Source: Streptomyces sp. NBC_00370
GTDB taxonomy: Bacteria; Actinomycetota; Actinomycetes; Streptomycetales; Streptomycetaceae
Length of the DNA stretch: 64,000 nt
NCBI RefSeq assembly: GCF_036084755.1
Contig: NZ_CP107968.1
Coordinates: 3,251,001 to 3,315,000, forward strand
Direction of reading: 5' to 3'
Shown here: positions 27,278 to 37,400 of the stretch, piece by piece
How the letters are laid out: every line of letters starts with the position of its first letter
Position numbering within the stretch: position 1 is the first letter of the stretch
Position numbers and translations under genes: made by a program
The notes under the pieces: generated by a model
Seen by the model: only the letters and a program-made list of their open reading frames with translations
Database searches by the model: none
Told to the model about the DNA's origin: nothing

Positions 27278-28155
27278 CCGCGGCCGACGGTGTGGTCAAG
27301 GCGGAACAGTCCCTCCCGGCCCGGATAGCCGCCCGGCTGGGCGGTGGTGCGGTGCGCGTGGTCCTGATCCTGGTCGGCCTGTTCTGGCTGATGCCGACGA
27401 TCGGGCTGCTGATCTCCTCGCTGCGTGACTCCAAGGACATCAACGCGAGCGGCTGGTGGAAGGTCTTCACCGCACCCAGTCAGCTGACCACCGAGAACTA
27501 CTCACACCTCCTCGACAACGACATCATCACCAACTCGCTGCTCTCCACCGTGCTGATCACGGTCCCCGCGACGCTCCTCGTCGTGGTGATCGGGTCGCTC
27601 GCCGGCTACGCCTTCGCGTGGATGGACTTCCCGGGCCGCGACTGGTGGTTCCTGGTGGTCGTCGGACTGCTGGTGGTCCCGGTCCAGGTGGCGCTGGTCC
27701 CGGTCTCCAAACTGTTCGGCGAGATAGGCATCTTCGAGACGACCTTCGGTGTCGTGATCTTCCACGTCGCCTTCGGCCTGCCCTTCGCGATCTTCCTGCT
27801 GCGTAACTTCTTCGCGGAGATCCCGCGGGAGCTGCTGGAGGCGGCGCGGCTCGACGGGGCAGGTGAGATCCGGCTGTTCACCCGGGTCGTGATGCCGCTC
27901 GGCGGTCCGGCCATCGCCTCGCTCGGCATCTTCCAGTTCCTCTGGGTCTGGAACGACATGCTGGTCGCGCTGGTCTTCGCCGACTCGAAGAACCCGCCGA
28001 TCACCGTGGCGCTGCAGCAGCAGGTACGGCAGTTCGGCAACAACGTCGACGTGCTGGCGCCCGGCGCCTTCCTGTCGATGGTGATCCCGCTGATCGTGTT
28101 CTTCGCGTTCCAGCGCCAGTTCGTCTCCGGTGTGATGGCGGGCGCCGTCAAGTAG
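27274..28155 (+). CDS. Sugar ABC transporter permease (MalG type)
   Basis: The 293-residue polytopic protein has six predicted helices and the EAA motif RELLEAARLDGAGEIRLFTR. It forms the translocation channel with the upstream permease. Its ATG overlaps the upstream stop (ATGA). A hairpin about 50 bases downstream ends the operon. Confidence 0.93.
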   Translation: MTAADGVVKAEQSLPARIAARLGGGAVRVVLILVGLFWLMPTIGLLISSLRDSKDINASGWWKVFTAPSQLTTENYSHLLDNDIITNSLLSTVLITVPATLLVVVIGSLAGYAFAWMDFPGRDWWFLVVVGLLVVPVQVALVPVSKLFGEIGIFETTFGVVIFHVAFGLPFAIFLLRNFFAEIPRELLEAARLDGAGEIRLFTRVVMPLGGPAIASLGIFQFLWVWNDMLVALVFADSKNPPITVALQQQVRQFGNNVDVLAPGAFLSMVIPLIVFFAFQRQFVSGVMAGAVK

Positions 28156-28205
28156 CGGACGCGCCCTCACACATACAGGTGAGGGCTCACACCTGCGGGT
28201 GACAG

Positions 28206-28240
28206 TACGGGGGGCCGGTCAGGGCGACCGGTCCCCCGTA
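28206..28240 (+). terminator. Terminator of the sugar ABC operon
   Basis: A 15-bp stem (TACGGGGGGCCGGTC pairing with GACCGGTCCCCCGTA through one G-U pair) with a five-base loop follows the second permease gene. Confidence 0.85.
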
Positions 28241-28287
28241 TGCCATGGCCCGCGTAACCAGGCCGCCGCCCGCGCCGTTCCAGAGCC

Positions 28288-30516
28288 ATGCCCCGGTTCA
28301 GTGTCATCGTCCCCGCCTACCAGGTCCAGGCGTACCTCACGGAGTCCCTCCGGTCGGTACTGACCCAGTCCTACGACGATCTCGAACTCATCGCCGTGGA
28401 CGACTGCTCGCCCGACGCGTGCGGTGCGATCGTCGACGAGTTCGCAGCGGAGGACCGCCGGGTCGTCGCGGTCCACCTCCCCGCCAACGGCGGTCTCGGG
28501 CCCGCGCGCAACGCCGGGATCGCGCGGGCGACCGGTGACTATCTGATCTTCCTCGACGGCGACGACACGCTCGTGCCCGGCGCGCTCCAGGCGATCACGG
28601 ACCGGCTCAAGGAGACGGGCGGGCCCGACGTCCTGGTCCACGACCACGCCCGTACGTACTGGACGGGCGAGAGCGTACGGGGCGGTGTCGTCGCACCGCT
28701 CACCGAGGAGGGCCCCGCCGCCTTCCAGCTCGCGAACCGGCCCGCCCTGCTGACCACGCTGCTCGCCGCCTGGAACAAGGCGTACCGGCGGGAGTTCATC
28801 GAGCGCGAGGGCGTCACCTTCCCGCCGGGCCGGCACGCGGACATCGCCTGGGCCTACCCCGTGCTGATGACGGCCGGCACGATCGCGACGCTGGACCGCG
28901 TCTGCGTACGGGACCGCAGGCACCGCACCGCGCGCGAGCGCACGCATCTGGACCTCTTCGCCCAGTACGACCGGGTCTTCGCCTTCCTCGACGAGCGGCC
29001 CGAACTCGCCCGCTGGCGCCCGGTCCTGCACCGCCGCATGCTCGACCACTTCGCGGCGCTGGCCGCGACGGAGGGCCAGATGTCACGCCGTGCCGAGTTC
29101 TTCCGCAGGGCCCGCGCCCACCACCGCCGCTACCGCACCCCCGGCGCCGCCCGGCTGCGCCACGCGCTGCTGCGGCTCGGTGCGCACCGGACGTATCTGA
29201 CGCTCCGGGCCGCACGCCAACTGCGCGGCCACGCCGGGCGGTTGACCGCCGGGCTCGGCCGGCTGGCCCGTACGGCGGCGCTGCGGCTGCACTACCGCGT
29301 ACAGCGGCAGCTTCCCGTACGCTCCGACCGAGCCGTGTTCGCGGCGCACGGCGGTTACGCCGGTGATCCGGCGGCCATCGAGGAGAAGGTGCGCGAGCTG
29401 GTGCCGCGCGTGCGTACCGCCTGGCTGGTGGAACCGGCGCTCCAGCACACCGTCCCCACCGGGACGCGGCGGCTGCGCCCCGGCACCTTCGGCTACTGGA
29501 CGGCGCTGGCGCGCTCCCGCTACCTCGTCACCAACACCGCCCTGCCGCTGGCCAAGCGGCCCGGACAGCTCCTGCTCCAGACGCATCCGGGCACCCCGCT
29601 CAAGTCCGTCGGCCTCGACCTGCTGGACCGGCCCGCTGCGGCCGGGCCGGCCGACATCGCGCGGCTCCTGGACGACGCGGACACCTGGGACTTCTCCCTC
29701 TCGGCCAACCGCCACTCCACCCTGGTGCGGGAGAAGGCTTTCCCGGCGGGCTTCACGACGCTCGAATACGGCCACCCGCGCAACGACGTCTTCCAGCGGG
29801 CGACCGCCGCCGACGTGGCGCGGCTGCGCGAGACGCTGGGCATCCCGGAGGGGTACACCGCCGTGCTGTACGCGCCCACCCGGCGCGACTACCGGCGCAG
29901 CCACTACCTGCCGCTCGCCCTGGAGCGCGTCGTCCGGTGCCTCGGCCCGCGCTTCGTGCTGCTGACCCGGGCGCACCCCGGCTACGGCGAGCCGCTGCCG
30001 CACGCGCCGCACCCGAGGATCATCGACGTCTCGGCGCACCCGTCCGTCGAGACGCTGTGCCTGGCGTCGGACGCGCTGGTCACGGACTACTCGTCGCTGA
30101 TGTTCGACTACGCCAACCTGGACCGGCCCATCGTCATCCACTGCGACGACCAGCCGGCCTACGAGGCGGCCCGGGGCACCTACTTCGACCTGCGGGCGTT
30201 CCCGCCGGGCGCGGTCGCCCGCACCGAGGACGAGCTGATCGACATCTTCACCAGCGACCACTGGCGCGGCTCGCGCTCCAGCCAGCTGCGGACGGCGTTC
30301 CGCACCCGCTTCTGTCCGTACGACGACGGGCAGGCCGCCGAGCGCGTGGTGCGCCATGTCTTCCTGGGCGAGACGGCCGGGCTGCCCGTACCGCTGCCGC
30401 AGGAGGAGCGCAGGCCGGCGCCTCGGCCGGTGTTCCTGCCGCACCAGACGCACCCGGCGCCGGCCCGTGCGGCGACGGCCTACGGGGAGAGCCGCGAGGC
30501 GCTCAGCCTCGACTGA
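28288..30516 (+). CDS. GT2 glycosyltransferase / TagF-like glycerophosphotransferase fusion
   Basis: The 742-residue protein has an N-terminal family-2 glycosyltransferase (FSVIVPAYQVQAYL, LIAVDDCSPDACG, IFLDGDDTLVPG). From about residue 330 it has a CDP-glycerol glycerophosphotransferase domain: LYAPTRRDYRRSHYLPL, LLTRAHPGYG and the hallmark ALVTDYSSLMFDYANLDRPI. TagF-type enzymes polymerise poly(glycerol phosphate) teichoic acid on lipid carriers, and the GT2 part may add sugars to or initiate the chain. TagGH-like exporter genes follow after a TetR gene. The ATG at 28288 lacks a strong ribosome binding site. The 3' end overlaps the convergent TetR gene by 14 bases. Confidence 0.88.
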   Translation: MPRFSVIVPAYQVQAYLTESLRSVLTQSYDDLELIAVDDCSPDACGAIVDEFAAEDRRVVAVHLPANGGLGPARNAGIARATGDYLIFLDGDDTLVPGALQAITDRLKETGGPDVLVHDHARTYWTGESVRGGVVAPLTEEGPAAFQLANRPALLTTLLAAWNKAYRREFIEREGVTFPPGRHADIAWAYPVLMTAGTIATLDRVCVRDRRHRTARERTHLDLFAQYDRVFAFLDERPELARWRPVLHRRMLDHFAALAATEGQMSRRAEFFRRARAHHRRYRTPGAARLRHALLRLGAHRTYLTLRAARQLRGHAGRLTAGLGRLARTAALRLHYRVQRQLPVRSDRAVFAAHGGYAGDPAAIEEKVRELVPRVRTAWLVEPALQHTVPTGTRRLRPGTFGYWTALARSRYLVTNTALPLAKRPGQLLLQTHPGTPLKSVGLDLLDRPAAAGPADIARLLDDADTWDFSLSANRHSTLVREKAFPAGFTTLEYGHPRNDVFQRATAADVARLRETLGIPEGYTAVLYAPTRRDYRRSHYLPLALERVVRCLGPRFVLLTRAHPGYGEPLPHAPHPRIIDVSAHPSVETLCLASDALVTDYSSLMFDYANLDRPIVIHCDDQPAYEAARGTYFDLRAFPPGAVARTEDELIDIFTSDHWRGSRSSQLRTAFRTRFCPYDDGQAAERVVRHVFLGETAGLPVPLPQEERRPAPRPVFLPHQTHPAPARAATAYGESREALSLD

Positions 30517-31111
30517 GCGCGGCCACCGCCGACGACGCCAGGTCGTCGAGATAGCCCTTGGGCAGCTTGTTGCGCACCACCACGAGCCGCCAGTACAGCG
30601 GCCCGACCGTCAGGTCCAGCAGCCGGTCGGGCTCCGTGGCCGCGGGCAGCTCGCCGCGCTCGACCGCCTCACGGACGATGACGGCGGCGATGCCGCGCTG
30701 GCCGTCCGTGAGGGCCGCCTTGATGGTGTCGGCGATCTCGGGGTGCCGGGCCGACTCCACCAGCAGATCGGGAATGACCTGCGAGGCCACCGGGTGGCGC
30801 AGCGCGTGCGAGCCCACTTCCAGCAGCGCGCGCACGTCCCCGTAGAGCGATCCGGTCGCCGGGGCGGGCAACCCCTGGTCGGCGAAGACGGACATCAGGT
30901 CGAGGACCAGCGCCAGTTTGGACTTCCAGCGGCGGTAGACGGCCGTCTTGCCGACACCCGCCCTGCGCGCGATGCCCTCGATCGACATCCGGGCGAATCC
31001 GACGGCTGCCAGCTCCTCGAAGACGGCGGCGCGGATGGCGTCGGTCACGTCTTCCCGGAGCACGGCTGCTCCTGCGGGGACGCGGCGTGAGGTGCGCGGG
31101 TCCGGGCTCAT
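30503..31111 (-). CDS. TetR-family transcriptional regulator
   Basis: The 202-residue protein has a TetR DNA-binding domain at about 20-68 (FARMSIEGIARRAGVGKTAV, YRRWKSKLAL) and an all-helical effector domain with a TetR_C-type C terminus. It is divergent from the exporter permease gene. The 150-base gap between them carries strong dyads, so it probably represses itself and the exporter (inference). The inducer is unknown. Confidence 0.9.
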   Translation of the reverse strand: MSPDPRTSRRVPAGAAVLREDVTDAIRAAVFEELAAVGFARMSIEGIARRAGVGKTAVYRRWKSKLALVLDLMSVFADQGLPAPATGSLYGDVRALLEVGSHALRHPVASQVIPDLLVESARHPEIADTIKAALTDGQRGIAAVIVREAVERGELPAATEPDRLLDLTVGPLYWRLVVVRNKLPKGYLDDLASSAVAALSRG

Positions 31112-31176
31112 AGGACTTGAGCATACCTTGACGACGGAACGGTTGCGTTGCGACGTAAAACCGTCCTACTCTCAGC

Positions 31177-31208
31177 GTTGCGACGATACGGATCCGTTCC
31201 ATCGCAAC
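31177..31208. promoter_or_regulatory. Palindromic operator between TetR gene and TagG-like exporter gene
   Basis: The 32-nt imperfect palindrome has outer arms GTTGCGA and TCGCAAC and a perfect centre ACGGATCCGT, all symmetrical about 31192/31193. A related segment at about 31136-31167 repeats ACGGTTGCG and has ACGGTT/AACCGT arms. The layout fits binding by one or two TetR dimers over the divergent promoters. Confidence 0.7.
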
Positions 31209-31264
31209 ATCCGTCACTCCCGGCCGTCGCCCGCGAAGACTCAGCTACGTCGAAAGCGACTCCA

Positions 31265-32191
31265 GTGAGCGAGACGATCGCACGGACCCATCCCCCCACC
31301 CCGCCACGGCCCGCAACGGCCGACGAGGAACTGGACCCGGCGGCGCTGGCCGCGAAGTACGGTCTGTCCGTCAGCGGGGCCCGCCCGACGCTGACCAGCT
31401 ACGCACGGCAGCTGTGGTCACGGCGGCACTTCATCACCGCCTTCGCCACGGCGAAGCTGACGGCGCAGTACAGCCAGGCGAAGCTCGGCCAGATCTGGCA
31501 GATCATGACGCCGCTGCTCAACGCGCTGGTCTACTACTTCATCTTCGGGGTGCTGCTCGGCACCAAGAAGGGCGTCGAGGACTTCATCCCGTTCCTGGTG
31601 ACGGGCGTGTTCATCTGGAGCTTCATCTCCAGCGCCGTCACCGCCGGCACCCGGGCGATCTCGTCCAACACCGGGCTCGTACGGGCCCTGCACTTCCCGC
31701 GCGCCGCGCTGCCGATCTCGCTGGCGCTGCAACAGCTCCAGCAGCTGCTCTTCTCGCTCTGCGCGCTGTTCGCGATCCTGCTCGCCTTCGGGCAGTACCC
31801 GACCTTCAGCTGGCTGCTTGCCGTGCCGGCGCTGCTGTTCATGTCGATGTTCGCGACGGGCCTGTCGATGATCGTGGCGCGGCTCGGCGCGAAGACGCCG
31901 GACATCGCGCAGCTCACGCCGTTCGTGCTGCGCACGTGGATGTACATCTCCGGCGTGATGTACAGCATCGACAACGTGATCGACAAGGTGCCGCACGCGG
32001 TCGGCGTGGCCCTGGACTGCAACCCGACAGCGATCTACATCGACCTGATGCGCTACGCGCTGATCAGCAGCTTCGGCCCCGACAAGCTGCCGCCGCACGT
32101 GTGGCCGCTGGCCTTCGGCTGGGCGGTGCTGCTGGGATTCGGCGGGTTCCTGTTCTTCTGGAAGGCCGAGGAGGAGTACGGACGTGGCTGA
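31265..32191 (+). CDS. TagG-like wall polymer ABC export permease
   Basis: The 308-residue ABC-2 permease has a cytoplasmic N terminus (ARQLWSRRHFITAFATAKLT), then AKLGQIWQIMTPLLNALVYY typical of polysaccharide/teichoic acid exporters, and six predicted helices. GTG at 31265 is taken as start; a longer frame would run through the operator. Its end overlaps the ATPase gene by 8 bases. With that ATPase it should export a teichoic-acid-like polymer, perhaps the product of the upstream TagF-like enzyme. Confidence 0.88.
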   Translation: MSETIARTHPPTPPRPATADEELDPAALAAKYGLSVSGARPTLTSYARQLWSRRHFITAFATAKLTAQYSQAKLGQIWQIMTPLLNALVYYFIFGVLLGTKKGVEDFIPFLVTGVFIWSFISSAVTAGTRAISSNTGLVRALHFPRAALPISLALQQLQQLLFSLCALFAILLAFGQYPTFSWLLAVPALLFMSMFATGLSMIVARLGAKTPDIAQLTPFVLRTWMYISGVMYSIDNVIDKVPHAVGVALDCNPTAIYIDLMRYALISSFGPDKLPPHVWPLAFGWAVLLGFGGFLFFWKAEEEYGRG

Positions 32192-33005
32192 GACGACGCC
32201 CAACGACACGTTCCCGGCCGACCGGGTCCCCACCGTCATCGTGGACGACGTCCACATCACGTACAAGGTGCACGGCACCCGGGGCGGCAGAGGGGCCGCG
32301 ACCTCCGCCCTCAGCCGGATCGTCTCGCGGCGCGGCGCCCCCGGCGTGCGGGAGGTGCTGGCGGTACGCGGGGTGAGCTTCGCCGCGTACAAGGGCGAGG
32401 CCATCGGGCTCATCGGCTCCAACGGCTCGGGCAAGTCGACCCTGCTCAAGGCGGTGGCCGGACTGCTGCCGCCGTCGCGGGGCAAGATCTACACCCAGGG
32501 CCAGCCCTCGCTCCTCGGCGTCAACGCGGCGCTCATGGGCGATCTGACCGGCGAACGAAACGTGGTGCTCGGCGGGCTCGCGATGGGCATGTCGCGCCAG
32601 CAGGTGCGCGAACGCTACGACGACATCGTGGAGTTCTCCGGGATCAACGACAAGGGCGACTTCATCTCGCTGCCGATGCGCACCTACTCCTCGGGCATGG
32701 GCGCCCGGCTGCGGTTCTCCATCGCCGCGGCCAAGAACCACGAGGTGCTGCTCATCGACGAGGCCCTGTCGACCGGCGACGCCAGGTTCCAGAAGCGCAG
32801 CAAGGAGCGGATCGAGGAACTGCGCGAGGAGGCCGGCACGGTCTTCCTCGTCAGCCACAGCAACAAGACGATCACCGAGACGTGTGACCGCGCCCTGTGG
32901 CTGGAGTCGGGGACGCTGCGCATGGACGGCCCGGCGGCGGACGTCGTCGCGGCGTACGAGCAGTTCACCGGCGGGCCCGCCGCAGCGGGCAAGAAGAAGA
33001 AATAG
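32184..33005 (+). CDS. TagH-like wall polymer ABC export ATPase
   Basis: The 273-residue ATPase has Walker A GLIGSNGSGKSTLL and the exporter-typical segment LLGVNAALMGDLTGERNVVL. The signature region YSSGMGARLRFSIA carries SSGM in place of LSGGQ, usual in the TagH/Wzt group, and Walker B reads VLLIDEALSTGD. The GTG start overlaps the permease stop. A lysine-rich tail ends the protein. Confidence 0.92.
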   Translation: MAETTPNDTFPADRVPTVIVDDVHITYKVHGTRGGRGAATSALSRIVSRRGAPGVREVLAVRGVSFAAYKGEAIGLIGSNGSGKSTLLKAVAGLLPPSRGKIYTQGQPSLLGVNAALMGDLTGERNVVLGGLAMGMSRQQVRERYDDIVEFSGINDKGDFISLPMRTYSSGMGARLRFSIAAAKNHEVLLIDEALSTGDARFQKRSKERIEELREEAGTVFLVSHSNKTITETCDRALWLESGTLRMDGPAADVVAAYEQFTGGPAAAGKKKK

Positions 33006-33032
33006 CGACAAAACGGTCTAGGCTGCCGGTCG

Positions 33033-34382
33033 ATGACAAACCGTCGGACCGGCACGACCGGCATCCCAGTCCCCGTTTCCGTAGCGCCGCCGCCCGGCTT
33101 CGGGCCGCTGCTGACCGTCGGTTTCGACGGCAGGCCGGCCGCCGCAGGCGCGCGCCCCTGGCTCGCGCTCGGCGGGGTCTGGGCGGTGACCAGGGCGGCG
33201 ATGGCCGTCCTGCTCGTCCAGGACGACCTCGGCGGTGGCGGGGTCAGCGCCGAGGTGTACGACCTCTACCGGGGCTGGTACGGGCAGCTCAGCCACGGCG
33301 CTTTCCCTTCGGGCGACGCCAGTTGGCAGTACCCGCCGGGGGCGGGCGCCGTGCTCCTGTCGCCCGCGCTGCTGCCGTGGTTCACGTACTTCCAGGCGTT
33401 CGTCGCGCTGACGCTGCTCGCCGACGCGGTCGTCACCTGCGCGCTCGCCCGTGCGGGCCGCGGCTCGGGATCACCGCTCGACGGGGCCTGGGCCGACCAG
33501 GCGGGCGCGGGCGCCGGCGCCGCGGGGGCCTGGCTGTGGGTGTGCGGGCTGCCGCTGCTGCTGCACATCCCGCTCGCCCGGTACGACGTGCAGGTCACCG
33601 CGCTCGCCGTCCTCGCCCTGCTGGCGCAGCGCCGCCGGCCGCGGCTCGGCGGCACGCTCGCCGGGATCGGCGCGCTGGCGAAGGTCTGGCCGGTGCTGAC
33701 CCTGCTGGGCACGGCCCCCGGCCGCACCACCCGGGCGGTGTGGACATCGGCGGCGGTCAGCGCGGGCGCGCTGTTCGCGGTGCTGGCGCTCTTCTTCTCG
33801 CACCCGCTGGACTTCCTGCGGCAGCAGGACGGCCGCGGCGTGCAGATCGAGTCGGTCGGCGGCACGGCCCTGTCGCTGGCGAAGCTGGCCGGCTGGTCCG
33901 GCACGGTCTCCTACCGGTACGGGGCCTTCGAGTTCACCGGACCCCAGGTGCCGGACGTGGCCAGGGCTGCGCTGCTGCTGACCGCGCTCGCCTTCTGCTG
34001 GCTGCTGCTGTGGCGGGTGCGGGCGGCGCGCTGGACGGCGGCCACGCCCTTCGACGCGGCACTGACCGCCGTACTGCTGTTCACCGTCACCAGCCGGGTG
34101 ATCAGCCCGCAGTATCTGATCTGGCTGCTGGGCCTGGCAGCGGTCTGCCTCACCTCACGGCACACCACCCAGCGCCCGGTGGCCCTGCTCCTGCTGCCCG
34201 CCTCGGCGCTGAGCGCACTCGCCTTCCCGCTGCTCTACGGGGACGTCATGGCGGTCACCCCGCTCGGCTGCGCGGTCGTGGCGACCAGGAACGCACTCCT
34301 GCTGGCCGCGACGGCACTGTCCTGCCGCCGGCTGTGGGCGGGCGGTCGCCCGCGTAAGGAACTGGGCCTGCACCTGCGCTGA
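33033..34382 (+). CDS. GT87-type polyprenol-phosphate-sugar-dependent glycosyltransferase
   Basis: The 449-residue polytopic protein has about ten helices and features of the DUF2029/GT87 family: an acidic motif in the first outer loop (SAEVYDLYRGWYGQL), SWQYPPGAGAVLL, GALAKVWPVL and RVISPQYLIWLLGLAAV. These enzymes transfer mannose or similar sugars from polyprenol carriers outside the membrane. Only 27 bases separate it from the TagH-like gene; TAGGCT eight bases before the ATG suggests a leaderless start. Acceptor unknown. Confidence 0.85.
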   Translation: MTNRRTGTTGIPVPVSVAPPPGFGPLLTVGFDGRPAAAGARPWLALGGVWAVTRAAMAVLLVQDDLGGGGVSAEVYDLYRGWYGQLSHGAFPSGDASWQYPPGAGAVLLSPALLPWFTYFQAFVALTLLADAVVTCALARAGRGSGSPLDGAWADQAGAGAGAAGAWLWVCGLPLLLHIPLARYDVQVTALAVLALLAQRRRPRLGGTLAGIGALAKVWPVLTLLGTAPGRTTRAVWTSAAVSAGALFAVLALFFSHPLDFLRQQDGRGVQIESVGGTALSLAKLAGWSGTVSYRYGAFEFTGPQVPDVARAALLLTALAFCWLLLWRVRAARWTAATPFDAALTAVLLFTVTSRVISPQYLIWLLGLAAVCLTSRHTTQRPVALLLLPASALSALAFPLLYGDVMAVTPLGCAVVATRNALLLAATALSCRRLWAGGRPRKELGLHLR

Positions 34383-34411
34383 CGGAGCAGCACCGACAGG
34401 GGAAAAGCGGA

Positions 34412-34438
34412 AGGCGCCCGGCGGTGTGCCGGGCGCCT
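34412..34438. terminator. Terminator between convergent GT87 and glutamate dehydrogenase genes
   Basis: A perfect 11-bp stem (AGGCGCCCGGC and complement, loop GGTGT) lies between the two convergent stops, nine bases from the dehydrogenase stop. It may act in both directions. Confidence 0.82.
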
Positions 34439-34447
34439 CCCCTCGCG

Positions 34448-37400
34448 TCAGCTGTGGGTGCGCAGCAGCGTCCGCATCGTGCGCATCGCGACCGACAGGT
34501 TCGCCAGGTCGAACGAGTCCGAGCTCTGGATCTCCTCCAGCGTCGAACGCGAACGGCCCAGGATCGCCGCGTTCTTCTCCTCCCAGGCCTTGAACCGCTC
34601 CTCGGGGCTGGCACTCGCGTCACCGGCCGACAGCACGTCCGCCGTCAGCGCGGCGTGCGCCGAGTACAGGTCCTCGCGGATGGAGGCGCGGGCCATGGAC
34701 TGCCAGCGGTCCGCGCGCGGCAGCTCGATGATCCTGTCCATCAGCTGACTGATCCGCAGCCGGTCCCCGAGGTCGTAGTACACCTCGGCGACATCCAGCG
34801 GGTCCTGCTCGGTGCGCTCGGCGATGGCGACGATGTCGAGCGTCGGGAAGGCCGAGGAGAACCCGGCCACCCGCAGGGCCAGTTCCTCCGGGACCCCGGC
34901 CCCTGTCAGCTCCTCCAGGAGCTTCTGGTACCACTCCAGCTCGGCACCGAGCAGCAGCGTGGGCAGCTTCGCCCAGACCCGCGCGACGCCCTCGGCGAAG
35001 AACTCGATCGTCCCTGCGATCTCCAGCGGCTGCGGCCTGTTGCCCAGCAGCCAGCGCGTACCGCGCTCGACGAGCCGGCGCGAGTGCAGCCTGATCCGGG
35101 TCTGGACGCCGGCGTCGACCTTGTTGTCCAGCGCCTCGACCTCGTCCCAGACCCCGCTCAGACCGAAGATCTCCCTGGCCGCCGTCTGGGCCCTGACGAT
35201 CTCCTCGATCGAGGCGCCCGTCTCCTCCCGCAGCCGGTGCAGGAAGGTCGAACCGCCGGAGTTGACGGTGTCGTTGACGAGCACCGTCGTGACGATCTCG
35301 CGGCGCAGCGCGTGCGCGTCGATCTGCTCGGCGTACCGCTCCTGGAGCGGCACCGGGAAGTACGCGTGCAGCAGCTTGCGCAGGTACGGGTCGTCGGGGA
35401 GCCCGGTGTGGATCAGCTCGTCCGCGACGGTGATCTTGGTGTAGGCGAGCAGCACCGCCAGCTCGGGCTGGGAGAGCCCCTTGCCCGCGCTGAGCAGTTC
35501 GCGCACCTGCCGGTCGGTGGGCAGGAACTCCAGCGCCCTGTTGAGGTGTCCGTCCCTGCTCAGCCGGCGCATGTAGCGCTGGTGGGCGTGGAGGAGCGAG
35601 GGCGACTGGGCGACGGCGTTGGCGAGGGCCGTGTTCTGCGCGTAGTTGTTGCGCAGCACGAGCCCGCCGACCTCGTCGGTCATCGCCGCGAGCAGCTTGT
35701 TGCGCTGCTTGACGGTCATGTCACCGCTGGTGACCAGGCCGTTGAGCAGGATCTTGATGTTCACCTCGTGGTCGGAGGTGTCCACGCCCGCGCTGTTGTC
35801 GATGGCGTCGGTGTTGACCTTGCCGCCCTCGCCGCCCGCCCCGCGCCGGGCGAACTCGATCCGGCCGAGCTGGGTCAGACCGAGGTTGCCGCCCTCGCCG
35901 ACGACCTTCGCCCGCAGGTCCTCGCCGTTGACCCGGATCGCGTCGTTGGCCTTGTCGCCGACGTCCGCGTGGGTCTCGGTCGTGGCCTTCACATACGTAC
36001 CGATGCCGCCGTTCCACAGCAGGTCGACCGGGGCCTGGAAGATCGCCTTCATCAGGTCGGCCGGCGTCAGCTTCGTGACCCCTTCGTCGATACCGAGGGC
36101 CTCACGCACCTGCGCGTTGACCGGGATCGACTTGGCCGTACGGGGATGGATACCGCCGCCCTGCGACAGCAGCTTCTTGTCGTAGTCGGCCCAGGACGAG
36201 CGCGGCAGCTCGAAGAGCCGGCGGCGCTCCGCGTACGACGTCGCGGCGTCCGGCTTCGGGTCGATGAAGATGTGCCGGTGGTCGAAGGCGGCGACCAGCC
36301 GGATGTGCTCGGAGAGCAGCATCCCGTTGCCGAACACGTCACCGGACATGTCGCCGACGCCGACGACCGTGAAGTCCTCGGACTGCACGTCGTGGCCCAG
36401 CTCGCGGAAGTGCCGCTCGACGGACTCCCAGGCGCCGCGGGCCGTGATGCCCATGCCCTTGTGGTCGTAGCCGGCGCTGCCGCCGGAGGCGAAGGCGTCA
36501 CCGAGCCAGAAGTTGTACGCGACGGCGACTTCGTTGGCGATGTCGGAGAAGCTGGCCGTGCCCTTGTCGGCGGCGACGACCAGATAGGTGTCGTCCTCGT
36601 CGTGCCGGACCACGTCGGTCGGCGGCACGACCTCGCCCGCCACGAGATTGTCCGTGATGTCGAGCAGCGCCGAGATGAAGATCTTGTACGAGGCGATGCC
36701 CTCGGCCAGCCAGGCGTCCCGGTCCTCGGCCGGGTCGGGCAGCTGCTTGGCGACGAAGCCGCCCTTGGCGCCGACCGGCACGATCACGGTGTTCTTCACC
36801 ATCTGGGCCTTGACCAGGCCAAGGATCTCCGTACGGAAGTCCTCACGCCGGTCGGACCAGCGCAGCCCGCCACGGGCGACCTTGCCGAAGCGCAGATGGA
36901 CGCCCTCGACGCGCGGCGAGTACACCCAGATCTCGTACGCGGGACGCGGCGCCGGCAGGTCGGGGATGGCCTGCGGGTCGAACTTCACCGAGACGTAGCT
37001 GTGCTGCTTGCCGTCGTCCCTGAGCTGGAAGAAGTTGGTCCGCAGCGTGGCCTTGATGAGGGTGAGGAACGAGCGCAGGATCCGGTCCTCGTCCAGGCTC
37101 GCGACCTGGTCGAGGGCTCCGTCCAGCTCCTCCATCACACCGTCGATCAGCTCCGTGCCGGCGCGCTGGCGGCCCGGCGACATCCGGGCCTCGAAGAGCG
37201 AGACGAGCAGCCGGGCGGTGTGGACGTTGTTGCAGAGGGTGTCCTCCATGTAGTCCTGGCTGAACGTGGACCCGGACTGGCGCAGGTACTTCGCGTAGGC
37301 CCGCAGGACCATCGCCTGGCGCCAGTTGAGGCCCGCCCGCAGGACGAGGGAGTTGAAGCCGTCGTTCTCCGCGGCGCCGGTCCACACGGCCGCGAAGGCG

